This document shows positions 9,126-17,720 of a stretch of 64,000 nt of DNA, piece after piece. How positions within the stretch are numbered: the stretch's first letter is position 1; the number at the start of each line of letters is the position of its first letter. Position numbers and translations under genes: made by a program. The DNA is from Janthinobacterium sp. 344. Lineage in GTDB: Bacteria; Pseudomonadota; Gammaproteobacteria; Burkholderiales; Burkholderiaceae_D. Where the stretch lies: contig NZ_FOKL01000002.1 in the NCBI RefSeq assembly GCF_900112025.1, positions 396,339-460,338 on the forward strand. Reading direction: 5' to 3'. A model generated the notes under the pieces. That model saw only the letters and a program-made list of their open reading frames with translations. It did no database searches and was not told where the DNA came from.

Positions 9126-10607
9126 TCAGTCAGCGCCTTCGCCGTCCACGCTGCCGCTGTGCCCGGCCGCGCCCTGCTCAAGCACATGGGCAGGAGGCAG
9201 GCCGCCGTGCACGGCGCCCTTGCCGCGCCGGCGCCGCCCCACCGACTGCGGCGCCGTCTTGCCATTCGCCGCCAGCGCATTGCGGGCCGTGCGGGCCAGT
9301 TGCCGGTGCGCGGCGATCGCCCCCGCCTCCTCGTCGGACAGGGCGGGCACACCGGACGCCGTGGCCGCATCCGCACCCGCCGCATCGCCAGCGGACAACG
9401 GCATGGCGAAGTCCATGGCGCGCACATCGGCTTCCCACTGCGCGCGCTGCGCCTGCACGCTGGCGGGCACGGCAGGGGCATTGCGCGGCTGGGCCAGGCT
9501 CAGCACCTCGCCCAGGCCATTCGCAGCCGCCACGCGCGCGCCCATGTCCGGCACACTGCCGTCGGCGGCGCGGCAAAAGCGCTGCAAAATGGTCTTGATG
9601 ATGGAGGTGTGATCGTAGAGCTTGTGGCTGACGCTGCCGGCGGCGATCCACGGCGACACCAGCAGCATGGGCACGCGCACGCCGAACTGGCGAAACGCGG
9701 GGTCGTCGTCGGCGGCGGCGGGCGGCGGCACATGGTCGAAAAATCCGCCATGCTCGTCATAGCTGAGGATGAGCAAGGTGCGCTGCCAGGCGGGGCCGCG
9801 CGCCAGTGCCTGGTACACCTGGGCCACCAGCGCCTGCCCGGCACGGATATCGGCTGGCGGATGATCGTCATTGACGAAGAAGTGCGGGTCGATCCAGCTG
9901 ACGGCAGGCAGGGTGCCCGCCAGCGCATCGCCGATGAAGCCGTAGCGGCGCTGGCTGGAACCGAACGGTTCGTAGAATTCGGACGAGCGGTAGTGGTCGT
10001 CCGTCAGGGCCAGGCTCCACGGCTTCCAGGCGGAATAGAATTTCCAGCTGACCAGGCTGCGCTCGAGCTGGCGCACGAACGATTTGTTCGCATACAGGGG
10101 CACGCGCTTGCTGTCCTTGCTGCCCGCCGCCCTGCCGCTGATCGCATACAGGCGGTTCGGCCAGGTGGCGCCCGGCACCGAGCTGTGGCAGCGGTCGCAG
10201 ACGCAGAATTGCTGCGCCAGGAAGTCGTACATGGGCACATCGGCCCCATTGTAGTAGCCCATCACCAAATCGACATCAGGGTCGCCCGGATGCGTCTGCG
10301 CATAGTCGTCGACGAAGCCGCCGTTATTGTTCTGTAACTGTTGCGCCACCGACATGCCCGTATGCGACGGGTCTTGCTGCGGGCCGAACGCCGTGCGCCG
10401 CAAATGGTGCACCGGGTAGGTGACGCCCGCATGCACATTGGCGTGGCTGGCGCGCAAGCCATCGATATCGGCGCGCCCGCCTTCCAGGCTCAGGTAGCCC
10501 AGCATGTGGTCGAACGAGCGGTTTTCCATCATCAGCACGACGATGTGATCGATCCGCGCCAGGTTTCCCGGCGCATGGTCGGCAGAGACAGAGTCAGCAG
10601 CGGTCAT
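9126..10607 (-). CDS. PF04185 phosphoesterase (phospholipase C / acid phosphatase type)
   Basis: 493 residues from the ATG at 10607, preceded by GGGGAG at 6 bases spacing; in-frame TTG and GTG codons just upstream are less likely starts. The N-terminal IDHIVVLMMENRSFDHMLGYL region carries the metal/nucleophile motif of the phosphoesterase family that includes phospholipases C and AcpA. Later come DDHPPADIRAGQ, LILSYDEHGGFFDHVPPP and VRVPMLLVSPWI, also family-typical. No signal peptide is visible, unlike many Tat-exported relatives, so location is unclear. The last 30 residues are low complexity. Substrate cannot be told from sequence. Confidence 0.85.
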   Translation of the reverse strand: MTAADSVSADHAPGNLARIDHIVVLMMENRSFDHMLGYLSLEGGRADIDGLRASHANVHAGVTYPVHHLRRTAFGPQQDPSHTGMSVAQQLQNNNGGFVDDYAQTHPGDPDVDLVMGYYNGADVPMYDFLAQQFCVCDRCHSSVPGATWPNRLYAISGRAAGSKDSKRVPLYANKSFVRQLERSLVSWKFYSAWKPWSLALTDDHYRSSEFYEPFGSSQRRYGFIGDALAGTLPAVSWIDPHFFVNDDHPPADIRAGQALVAQVYQALARGPAWQRTLLILSYDEHGGFFDHVPPPAAADDDPAFRQFGVRVPMLLVSPWIAAGSVSHKLYDHTSIIKTILQRFCRAADGSVPDMGARVAAANGLGEVLSLAQPRNAPAVPASVQAQRAQWEADVRAMDFAMPLSAGDAAGADAATASGVPALSDEEAGAIAAHRQLARTARNALAANGKTAPQSVGRRRRGKGAVHGGLPPAHVLEQGAAGHSGSVDGEGAD

Positions 10608-10727
10608 CAACACTCCCCGGCCGCGCGCACAGGCGCGGCAACCCTGGTTCGACCAGGCGCCGCCAGTATGGTTCAGCTAACGGGTCCTGGCTTTGATGCG
10701 CGACAACGCGACGGTAGCACAAGCACC

Positions 10728-11408
10728 TCAGTACGGCACGCGGTAGCGGTAGCCCTTGAAACTGAAAATGGCCCCCTTCGGCTGCAACTTTTCCAGGACC
10801 AGGCCCGGCGCCACTTCCTCGCCCTCGTGGCGCAAGACTTTATCGATCAGCAAGAGGCGGTCGGCCGGATTCTTCGAATAGATATAGCCGCCGAGGGCGA
10901 TGGGCGGAATCTGCCGCTGTATCGGCTCTGGCAAATCGCGCATGCCGGGCACGGACTCGTCGGCTGCCGGGGCAGGCGCCGCCACAGCAGGCAGCGGCAT
11001 GACCGGAGCGGCCGCGACGGCCGGCGCAGGCGGCGCTTCGCGTTGCGCTTGCGCCTTCGGCACCGGCTTGGGTTCAGGCAATGGAACGGGCATGGCCGGC
11101 GCCGCCGGCACGGGTGCAGCAACGGGCAATGGCGCGGCCACGGGCGCGGACGCGGGCGGCGGCGCGGCGGCAGCCAAGGCGGCGGCCGGCACAGGCGACG
11201 GCGCTGGCGCCTGCCAAGGCTGCCACCACAGCAACGCGGCTGCCACGGCCACGAGGATGCCAGCCAGCGCCAGCCAGACGGGGCCGCGTTGCGCGCCGCT
11301 GGCCGCCGCGCCGGCGTGCAGCTGCACCTGCGGTGCATGGATCGAGGGCAATTCGCCCAACTGGCGCTCGGCCTGCGATTTTTTCAGTGCTTCAAGTATG
11401 TAAGACAT
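10728..11408 (-). CDS. gspB: general secretion pathway protein B
   Basis: 226 residues. MSYILEALKKSQAERQLG at the N-terminus and a C-terminal domain ending GAIFSFKGYRYRVPY, with IPPIALGGYIYSKNPADRLLLID, cut here to GGYIYSKNPADRLLLID, are diagnostic of GspB/ExeB. One membrane helix (about 43-62) is followed by an Ala/Pro-rich periplasmic linker. With GspA it forms an inner-membrane complex that helps place the type II secretin through the peptidoglycan. The gene starts one base after the gspA stop, so the two are co-translated. No other gsp genes are in the window. Confidence 0.9.
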   Translation of the reverse strand: MSYILEALKKSQAERQLGELPSIHAPQVQLHAGAAASGAQRGPVWLALAGILVAVAAALLWWQPWQAPAPSPVPAAALAAAAPPPASAPVAAPLPVAAPVPAAPAMPVPLPEPKPVPKAQAQREAPPAPAVAAAPVMPLPAVAAPAPAADESVPGMRDLPEPIQRQIPPIALGGYIYSKNPADRLLLIDKVLRHEGEEVAPGLVLEKLQPKGAIFSFKGYRYRVPY

Positions 11409-11409
11409 C

Positions 11410-13062
11410 TTATTTCCCTGCCACCATCGCCGTCGCGGCAGGCGCGGACACGGCGGGCGCGGCGCCGGACAGGCGCGGCTCCCCGTTGTCGCCCAGCTGC
11501 ATCAGGCGCATGAAAGTTTTCGGTCCCGCCAGGCCATCGGCCTTCAGGTTCTGGCTGTGCTGGAAGTCGCGCAGCAGACGTTGCATCTCGGCATCGAGCG
11601 GCTGATTCGGCTGTGGTGCGGGCAAGCCGTGCAGTTGCGCCAGGCGCTGCGCCAGCCAGTCGACGTCGGCGCCCCGCGCGCCCACCGGCACTTCGTCGCG
11701 CCAGGCGCGCGGGGCGCGCCAGAACGTGGTGAAACTGCCATCGCTGCGCTGCGCCAGCTCCGCCAGCGGCAGGCTGTGCTGCTTGCCGTCGAGCACCACG
11801 GTGGCCGTCTCGCCCCGTACCTGGGTCAGCAGCGCCAGCTGTTCCTGGCCCGCCGGCTGGCGCAGCGCCAGCATGGCGGGACGGTCCAGCACGCGCAGTT
11901 CGGCGATGCCGCCACGGCTGACGAGGCAGCGCAAGCCGGCCCTGGCGGCAGCCTGGCAAGCGTCGCCATCGGGCAAGTGCTCGCCCCACAAATCGGCCAG
12001 CTGGCGCAGCACGGCATTGCGGTCCGGCACGCTGGCAGGAGCAGGCGCAGGCACAGCGACAGATGCGGCTGCGGCTGCGGCCGCCGGCGCCACAGTCGCG
12101 GCGGGCGCTTTCGCCGTGGCCGTCACGGCCGGCGCGTGCGGTGCGTGCGGCAGGAAATGCCAGGCCAGCGCGGCCGTCACCACGGCGCCGGCCAGCACGC
12201 CACCGGCCACGTGCGGCCAGCGCAAGCCCTGCGCCGGCGCCTTGCCGCCCTCTTCGGCAAACACTTCCTCGGCGGCGCGGCGCAGGATCGGGCGCGTCAC
12301 CTGCGGCTGGTTTTCCACGTAGGCGCCCAGCAGCGCGCGGTCGCACAGCAGGTTGATGCGGCGCGGCACGCCGTGGCTCAAGGCATGGATCTGCGCCATC
12401 AGGCGCGGCGCGAACGGCATCTGCGCCGTGCTGCCCGCCACGGCCAGGCGGTGGTGGATGTAGCTGGCCGTCTCGGCGGCCGACAGGGAACCGAGGTGAT
12501 AGCGGGCGATCACGCGCTGCGCCAGTTGCTCCAGCTCGGGGCGGGCCAGCATGGCGCGCAATTCCGGCTGGCCGATGAGGATAATCTGCAGCAGCTTGCG
12601 CTCGCTCGTCTCCAGGTTGGTCAGCAGGCGCAGCTGCTCCAGCACGGCGGCGGACAGGTTTTGCGCCTCATCGATGATCAGGACATTGTTCTTGCCCTGC
12701 GCATGGCTGGCCAGCAGGTAGGCGTTGATGGCGTCGACATAGCCCTTCACGCTGGACACGCCGGGCGCCAGCGCGATACCGAATTCCTCGCAGATCGAAT
12801 GCAGCAATTCCTCGACGGACAGTTTCGGATTGAAGATGTAGGCGAGCTGGCAATTCTCCGGGATCTGCTCCATGAAGCAGCGGCACACGGTGGTCTTGCC
12901 GGCGCCAATCTCGCCCGTCAGCAGGACGAAGCCGCCGCCGCTGCCCACGCCATACAGCAGGTGCGCGAGCGCCTCGCGGTGGCGTTCGCTCATGTACAGA
13001 TAGCGGGGGTCGGGGGCGATCGAAAACGGCGATTGCTTGAGCTGGAAATAATGCGTGTACAT
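11410..13062 (-). CDS. gspA: GspA/ExeA-type AAA ATPase
   Basis: 550 residues. It starts MYTHYFQLKQSPFSIAPDP with LYMSERHREALAHLLYG, followed by Walker A GEIGAGKTTV (about residue 50) and Walker B VLIIDEAQNL (about 127), as in ExeA. A membrane helix near 280-300 leads to an Ala-rich linker and a C-terminal peptidoglycan-binding domain (about 455-525, with LDAEMQRLLRDFQ and DGLAGPKTFMRLMQ). ExeA multimerises on peptidoglycan and drives secretin assembly. It is the first gene of the gspA-gspB pair. AGGG precedes the ATG. Confidence 0.93.
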   Translation of the reverse strand: MYTHYFQLKQSPFSIAPDPRYLYMSERHREALAHLLYGVGSGGGFVLLTGEIGAGKTTVCRCFMEQIPENCQLAYIFNPKLSVEELLHSICEEFGIALAPGVSSVKGYVDAINAYLLASHAQGKNNVLIIDEAQNLSAAVLEQLRLLTNLETSERKLLQIILIGQPELRAMLARPELEQLAQRVIARYHLGSLSAAETASYIHHRLAVAGSTAQMPFAPRLMAQIHALSHGVPRRINLLCDRALLGAYVENQPQVTRPILRRAAEEVFAEEGGKAPAQGLRWPHVAGGVLAGAVVTAALAWHFLPHAPHAPAVTATAKAPAATVAPAAAAAAASVAVPAPAPASVPDRNAVLRQLADLWGEHLPDGDACQAAARAGLRCLVSRGGIAELRVLDRPAMLALRQPAGQEQLALLTQVRGETATVVLDGKQHSLPLAELAQRSDGSFTTFWRAPRAWRDEVPVGARGADVDWLAQRLAQLHGLPAPQPNQPLDAEMQRLLRDFQHSQNLKADGLAGPKTFMRLMQLGDNGEPRLSGAAPAVSAPAATAMVAGK

Positions 13063-13124
13063 GGAGACCCTGCGGTAAAACGATCAAAGTGCGCCCGGGC
13101 ACGGCGACGCGGCGAAGCGCTCAT

Positions 13125-13634
13125 TCACCGGGTTTGCGCGGGAGGCAATGGTTTGTATTTGGCGCAATAGACTTTCGCCTTGCTACGGAAGTAGACGATT
13201 TTACTGCCAGGCACGGAACCGCGGACGGGAAAGGCGGAATTATCCAGCTTGGCAAAGCGCATGCCCGAGGCGCTGCGGATGGCCGGCTCCAGCTTTTCCG
13301 GTGTCGTGTCGGCCACCACGCCCATGAAGACGAGGGGACTGGTATCGTCGCTGACGATCACATCGGTAATGGGCGCGCCCCACAGGCTGGCGTCCGTGCG
13401 GAACCAGTAGGCGCCCCCTTCGTGCTTGTAGGCGGGACCGAAGGCGGTCAGCAGATACGCATAAAAGGCCTTGTTGTCGATCTGGTCGACGCACAGCACG
13501 GCGTTGCCCACCACTTGCCCGAACGTCGTCGGCGGCGGTTTGGCCTGCGCCAGCACGCCGGAGACGGGCGCGCCACAGGCCAGCAGCGCGAACGCCGCCA
13601 GCCAGGGACGCTTCAGCAGGTCGCGTGCGCGCAT
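13125..13634 (-). CDS. secreted hypothetical protein
   Basis: 169 residues from the ATG at 13634. A signal peptide (residues 1 to about 28, ending VLAQA) predicts export. The mature part has a GNAVLCVDQIDNKAFYAYL stretch, KHEGGAYWF and a single later cysteine (KVYCAKYKP), suggesting one disulfide. I do not recognise the family. The start lies 2 bases after the stop of a small Lys-rich ORF (TGATCATG), so it is probably translationally coupled to it. It is placed upstream of gspA on the same strand but about 60 bases away. Confidence 0.7.
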   Translation of the reverse strand: MRARDLLKRPWLAAFALLACGAPVSGVLAQAKPPPTTFGQVVGNAVLCVDQIDNKAFYAYLLTAFGPAYKHEGGAYWFRTDASLWGAPITDVIVSDDTSPLVFMGVVADTTPEKLEPAIRSASGMRFAKLDNSAFPVRGSVPGSKIVYFRSKAKVYCAKYKPLPPAQTR

Positions 13635-13636
13635 GA

Positions 13637-13744
13637 TCAGCGTTTGCGCTCTTCTTTCTTGACCTTCTTGGCTTCCTTCTTTTCCTTCATGGTCTTGGCC
13701 GGTTCTTTCTTGGCTTCTTTCTTGCTGTCCTGTGCCTTGCTCAT
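13637..13744 (-). CDS. 35-residue lysine-rich small protein
   Basis: Small ORF MSKAQDSKKEAKKEPAK...EERKR, about half Lys/Glu/Arg with a KKEAKK-type repeat. GGAG lies 6 bases before the ATG at 13744 (a second ATG, 13747, is adjacent). It stops 2 bases before the start of the secreted protein gene, which indicates coupled translation. Composition suggests a highly charged helix that could bind nucleic acid or be unstructured. No family is recognised. The ribosome site, start and tight coupling argue it is real. Confidence 0.6.
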   Translation of the reverse strand: MSKAQDSKKEAKKEPAKTMKEKKEAKKVKKEERKR

Positions 13745-13747
13745 CAT

Positions 13748-14044
13748 CTACTCCATGCCTGGGCGGGAATGCCGCAGCCATTATGACACCGCCCCATGAA
13801 AATGCCACGTCATTTCCCAGGTGCAATGGAGGCGGCGCGGCAGCGAGCGCGGCCCGCATGCCCTTATCTGAAAAAAGACGTTTGCATTTTCACTTTATTA
13901 TGTTTTAATACACGCAATTTATAAAAAGATATCTTCCGGCGCAGCGAACACCGCGCCGGCACCAAGCATACAACTGGGGACAGGAACTGGCCGGCGCGCG
14001 CCGCGGCCAGGTGGAATCAGTGCAGCCTTGGACAAAGACCTACC
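13748..14044. other. 300-base intergenic promoter region
   Basis: Separates the divergent Lys-rich ORF and the PEP-CTERM-like gene. The stretch 13870-13925 is markedly AT-rich compared with the surroundings and is the likely promoter region; no clear repeat or RNA gene is seen. Confidence 0.4.
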
Positions 14045-14317
14045 ATGATGAGAACAATGATCTTGCTCGGTGCAGCCCTGTCGTTCTGCGCCAGCGCCAA
14101 TGCCGGCGCGGCGCATGCGCAAACAGCCAGCACCCGGACCAGCTACCAGGCAAACAATTCCGCTGTGATACAGCCAGCCAGTTTTCAGGTGCCGCGCAGC
14201 CAACTGCGCGCGCGCATCCCGCATGAGCCGAGCACCTATTCCCTGCTGCTGGTCGCCGTAGGACTGCTGAGCTTGCGCATGCACACCCGCGTCAGCAGCG
14301 AAAAGTTCAGCCTCTGA
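14045..14317 (+). CDS. small exported protein with PEP-CTERM-like C-terminus
   Basis: 90 residues (ATG at 14045 or 14048). A signal peptide (about 1-25, ending AHA) is followed by a short polar segment, then PHEPSTYSLLLVAVGLLSLR, which resembles the PEP-CTERM sorting signal (V-PEP-S-T, hydrophobic helix, Arg). It departs from it by a His inserted in the PEP triplet and by a 12-residue tail after the Arg. PEP-CTERM proteins are processed by exosortase at the inner membrane. An AT-rich stretch (13870-13925) likely holds its promoter. Mature function unknown. Confidence 0.6.
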   Translation: MMRTMILLGAALSFCASANAGAAHAQTASTRTSYQANNSAVIQPASFQVPRSQLRARIPHEPSTYSLLLVAVGLLSLRMHTRVSSEKFSL

Positions 14318-14324
14318 CGCAAAA

Positions 14325-14345
14325 ACGGCCGCGCAAGGCGGCCGT
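14325..14345 (-). terminator. terminator for the 95-residue hypothetical gene
   Basis: ACGGCCGC (14325-14332), 5-base loop, GCGGCCGT (14338-14345). On the minus strand the stem is followed by a T-run (AAAAA at 14321-14325 on the plus strand). It lies just beyond the stop of the minus-strand gene and of the convergent PEP-CTERM-like gene. Confidence 0.75.
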
Positions 14346-14366
14346 CCCGTCACGCATTACGCGTGA

Positions 14367-14654
14367 TCAGTGCAGGCACAGGCGGCGGCGGGTCTTCTCG
14401 ATCAGCGCCGTATCATAGGGATACAGGTTCTCGATAAAGAACAATTCCGTTTCCGCCTCATCTTCCAGGCACATCTCGAGCATGACCGGGCCATCGCTTT
14501 CGCGGCCCAGGAAATCCTTCGGCCAGCGGTTCTTGCGGTGCGTGCGCATCATTTCCATGCCCAGCGCGGCCAGGGGCGCCGACACGCCGGCGGCCAGCGC
14601 CTCTTGCTGCCAGTCGTCCCAGTACGCGCTCTTTGCTGCCTTGTCGTTCATCAT
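14367..14654 (-). CDS. hypothetical cytoplasmic protein
   Basis: 95 residues from ATG 14654 (ATG 14651 adjacent); GGAAGAGC lies just upstream, so the longer frame is not used. It contains SAYWDDWQQEALAAGVS, LGMEMMRTHRKNRWP and LEMCLEDEAETELFF. It is acidic overall, with no signal peptide or membrane segment. No family is recognised. A terminator follows at its 3' end. Confidence 0.65.
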   Translation of the reverse strand: MMNDKAAKSAYWDDWQQEALAAGVSAPLAALGMEMMRTHRKNRWPKDFLGRESDGPVMLEMCLEDEAETELFFIENLYPYDTALIEKTRRRLCLH

Positions 14655-15002
14655 GCTCTTCCAACTCAGGTGTAAAAGGCGGACTCTACTCTTGATGGCC
14701 GGGCTTGCCAAGCATGCGTGAAAGCAATACCGCATGGCCAGCCGTATACCACTTGGAGAAAATTGGCATTAAACAAGGCCAATTTTAATACCATTTACAG
14801 GACATAAAAAACCCTTCAATAACAATCACTTACGTTCCCCATCGCAGGCGGCGGCGCGCCATCTTTACACCAATTTACAATACCACTTAAATACCTGTTG
14901 ACAAGCCATCGAGGCAACAATATAGTGCCTTCAGCTTTTTCGCCGCCCGACAAATAAAAAACCGAGACAGGCGCAATCAACCATAAGCCGGACTGCAAAC
15001 AC
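14655..15002. other. 348-base gap upstream of the amino-sugar operon
   Basis: AT-rich. It holds the promoter side of the divergent 95-residue hypothetical gene and the AATACCA-type elements described above. No small ORF with a ribosome site was found. Confidence 0.5.
14744..14888. promoter_or_regulatory. candidate GntR (NagQ-type) operator region upstream of the amino-sugar operon
   Basis: AT-rich 350-base gap with three related elements: TATACCACTT (14745-14754), AATACCATTT (14787-14796) and AATACCACTT (14879-14888). An inverted repeat AATTGGC...GCCAATT (14761-14767, 14778-14784) lies between the first two. The same AATACCA core recurs around the second GntR gene and TonB receptor at 36.5-37.6 kb, which makes it a candidate shared operator. 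No promoter was mapped. Confidence 0.5.
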
Positions 15003-15875
15003 ATGATCGAATACATAATCGGCGTCGACGGCGGGGGCAGCGGTACCCGTGTACGCCTGGCGCGCCCGGATGGCCAGGAACTGGCCCAGGGCCAGAGCGG
15101 CCCTTCCGGCCTGGCGCATGGCATCGAACGCGCCTGGACTTCCGTGGCGCATGCCGTCACCCTGGCCTTCCGCGCCGCCGACCTGGAACAGCCCGCCCTG
15201 CAGCGCATGGCCATCGGCCTGGGCCTGGCGGGCGTGCACAACAAGCAGTGGGCCGCCAGTTTCATCGAACACAATCCCGGCTACGCCCATGTGGCGCTCG
15301 AATCGGATGCGCTGACCACCCTGCTGGGCGCGCATGCGGGCGAAGCGGGCGCCATCGTGGCCATCGGCACCGGCAGCGTGGGCGAAGTGCTGCACGCGGA
15401 CGGCAGCCGGCATGAAGTGGGCGGCTGGGGCTTCCCCTCGGGCGACGAAGCGGGCGGCGCCTGGATCGGCATGCGCGCCATCAACCATACGCAGCAAGTG
15501 GTCGACGGCCGCGTGCCCGGCAGCGCCTTTGCCACCGCCATCATCCACGCCTGCGGCGGCCAGCGCGACGCCATGCAGGTGTGGCTGGCGGCGGCCAGCC
15601 AGACCACGTACGCACAGCTGGCGCGCCTGGTGCTGGAACACGCGGCCAGCAACGCCGTGGCGCGCGCCATCCTCGTCGAGGCGGGCCAGCAGGTGGCGCT
15701 GATCGCCAGGGCGCTGGACCCGGCCGGCAGCTTGCCCGTGGCCCTGTGCGGCGGCCTGGCGGCGCCCTTGTCGGCCTACCTGCCGGCGGAACTGTTGAAA
15801 CTGGTCGTGCCGGCACAGGGCGACTCGGCGGCAGGCGGCCTGCGCCTGATACGCAAGCACTTGCGGGAGCACTGA
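15003..15875 (+). CDS. BadF/BadG-family amino-sugar kinase (GlcNAc or glucosamine kinase)
   Basis: 290 residues of the ASKHA-fold BadF/BadG/BcrA/BcrD ATPase family. The phosphate-binding loop IIGVDGGGSGTRVRL is at residues 5-19. LALAGVHNKQW, ESDALTTLLGAH, VAIGTGSVG and the GGWGFPSGDEAGGAWIG segment follow, and PVALCGGLAAPL is the late adenosine loop. Family members in GlcNAc loci phosphorylate GlcNAc or glucosamine at O6. First gene of the run kinase-GntR-nagA-SIS, which supports GlcNAc as substrate; glucosamine cannot be excluded. Confidence 0.85.
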   Translation: MIEYIIGVDGGGSGTRVRLARPDGQELAQGQSGPSGLAHGIERAWTSVAHAVTLAFRAADLEQPALQRMAIGLGLAGVHNKQWAASFIEHNPGYAHVALESDALTTLLGAHAGEAGAIVAIGTGSVGEVLHADGSRHEVGGWGFPSGDEAGGAWIGMRAINHTQQVVDGRVPGSAFATAIIHACGGQRDAMQVWLAAASQTTYAQLARLVLEHAASNAVARAILVEAGQQVALIARALDPAGSLPVALCGGLAAPLSAYLPAELLKLVVPAQGDSAAGGLRLIRKHLREH

Positions 15876-15876
15876 C

Positions 15877-16611
15877 ATGCTGGCCAAACTGTCTGCCTTC
15901 AAACCCAACCCCGCCAGCGACACGCCGCTCTACATGCAGCTGGCGAACATGCTGTCGGACGGCATCGCCAGCGGCGACTGGCGCGCCAACCAGGCCCTGC
16001 CTTCCGAGCGCGTGCTGTCGGACATCCTGGAAATTTCGCGCGTCACGGCGCGCAAGGCCATCGACATGCTGTGCGACCGGGGCATGCTGACGCGCAAGCG
16101 CGGCTCGGGCACCTACATCACGCCGAAGCTGGAACAGCCGCTGTCGCGCCTGACCAGTTTTTCGGAAGAATTGCGCCAGCGCGGCTTCACGGCCGGCTCG
16201 CGCTGGCTGCAGCGCGACATCGGCGCGGCGGCGCCGCTGGAACTGCTGTCGCTGGGCCTGTCGCCGCACATGCCGGTGGCGCGCCTGCGCCGCCTGCGCA
16301 CGGCCGACGAAGTGGTGATGGCGATCGAGACCACCACCATTCCCGCGCTGTACATGCCGGACCCGCAGCAAGTCACCGATTCGCTGTACGGCTACCTGGA
16401 ATCGCGCGGCACCATCCCGATGCGCGCGCTGCAGCATATCCGCGCCGTCAACGCCACGGCGGAGCAGGCCAAGCTGGCCAACATCAAGACGGGTGAAGCC
16501 ATGCTGCACATCACCCGTGTCAGTTATCTCGATAACGGCGCGGCGGTGGAACTGACCCACTCGTATTGCCGCAGTGATTATTATGAATTCGTAGCGGAGT
16601 CGCGCAGATGA
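15877..16611 (+). CDS. GntR/UTRA transcriptional regulator (NagQ/NagR-like)
   Basis: 244 residues. N-terminal winged helix (about 10-80: LYMQLANMLSDGIASGDW, ALPSERVLSDILEISRVTARKAID, split here as PSERVLSDILEISRVT and ARKAID) and a C-terminal UTRA ligand domain (about 95-240). UTRA regulators in nag loci sense GlcNAc-6-P or GlcN-6-P and repress in its absence. It begins one base after the kinase stop and overlaps nagA by 4 bases, so it is part of the operon it probably controls. A paralogue lies at 36.8 kb. Confidence 0.9.
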   Translation: MLAKLSAFKPNPASDTPLYMQLANMLSDGIASGDWRANQALPSERVLSDILEISRVTARKAIDMLCDRGMLTRKRGSGTYITPKLEQPLSRLTSFSEELRQRGFTAGSRWLQRDIGAAAPLELLSLGLSPHMPVARLRRLRTADEVVMAIETTTIPALYMPDPQQVTDSLYGYLESRGTIPMRALQHIRAVNATAEQAKLANIKTGEAMLHITRVSYLDNGAAVELTHSYCRSDYYEFVAESRR

Positions 16612-17720
16612 GCAGCACAATCAAAGGCAATATCCTTACCCCCGGCGGCTGGATCCACGGCGCCATCGCCTTCGGCGAGCGCGTCGACAGCATCGAGGGC
16701 GATTCCCTCCACCCGTCCGGCAACAGCGACGACTACATCCTGCCCGGCTTCATCGACCTGCACGTGCATGGCGGCGCAGGCAAGGACATCATGGAAGGCG
16801 GCGAAGCCGTGTACGCCATCGCGGCCATCCATGCGCGCCATGGCACCACCAGCCTGCTGGCCACCACCATGACGGCGCCGCCGGAAGACATCGACATGGC
16901 CCTGACGGCCATCGGCGCCGCCGCCAAGGACCGCCGCCCGAACACGGCGCGCGTGCTGGGCGCCCACCTGGAAGGCCCGTACATCAACTCCGGCAAGCTC
17001 GGGGCGCAGCCGAACTACGCGCGCGCCGCCACCCTGGCCGAAATCGAGCGCCTGCAAACCCTGGCCAAGCTGCGCGTCATCACCGTGGCGCCGGAAATCG
17101 CGGGCCACCTGGACCTGGTGCGCGCCCTGGCCGACGCCGGCGTGCGCGTGCAGATCGGCCACACGCTGGGCTCCTATGAAGACGGCGTGGCCGCGCTGGA
17201 ACACGGCGCCATGGGTTTCACGCACCTGTTCAACGCCATGAGCGGCCTGCATCACCGCGAGCCGGGCATGGTCGGCGCCGCCCTGGCGCACGCCGAATAC
17301 GCGGAACTGATCCCCGACCTGCTGCACGTGCATCCGGGCGCCATCAAGGTGGCCCTGCGCGCCATCCCGCGCCTGTACTGCGTCACCGATTCGACCGCCG
17401 CCACCGGCATGCCGGACGGCGAATACATGCTGGGCCGCCACGCCGTGCAGAAATGCATGGGCGGCGTGCGCCTGCCAGACGGCACCCTGGCGGGCAGCAC
17501 CCTCACCCTGGACCAGGCGCTGCGCAACCTGGTGGGACTGGGACTGGACCTGGCCGACGCGTCCAAGCGCGTGTCGACCAACGCCGCCGATTACCTGGGC
17601 CTGGAAGAACGTGGCCGGCTGGCCCCCGGTACTTACGCCGATCTGGTGGTACTCGATCGTGATCTCAAACTCAAAGCTGTGTATATAGAAGGAGAAATCT
17701 GTGACCTCAATGATGCTTAA
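16608..17720 (+). CDS. nagA: N-acetylglucosamine-6-phosphate deacetylase
   Basis: 370 residues, amidohydrolase fold. GFIDLHVHGGAGKDIMEGG carries the HxH-type region, GAHLEGPYIN the metal-binding Glu, IGHTLG and GFTHLFNAMS the later His ligands and VTDSTAATGMPDGEY the catalytic Asp. It removes acetate from GlcNAc-6-P to give GlcN-6-P in the cytoplasm. Translation is coupled to the regulator upstream (ATGA overlap) and its 3' end overlaps the start of the SIS gene by 20 bases. Confidence 0.96.
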   Translation: MSSTIKGNILTPGGWIHGAIAFGERVDSIEGDSLHPSGNSDDYILPGFIDLHVHGGAGKDIMEGGEAVYAIAAIHARHGTTSLLATTMTAPPEDIDMALTAIGAAAKDRRPNTARVLGAHLEGPYINSGKLGAQPNYARAATLAEIERLQTLAKLRVITVAPEIAGHLDLVRALADAGVRVQIGHTLGSYEDGVAALEHGAMGFTHLFNAMSGLHHREPGMVGAALAHAEYAELIPDLLHVHPGAIKVALRAIPRLYCVTDSTAATGMPDGEYMLGRHAVQKCMGGVRLPDGTLAGSTLTLDQALRNLVGLGLDLADASKRVSTNAADYLGLEERGRLAPGTYADLVVLDRDLKLKAVYIEGEICDLNDA

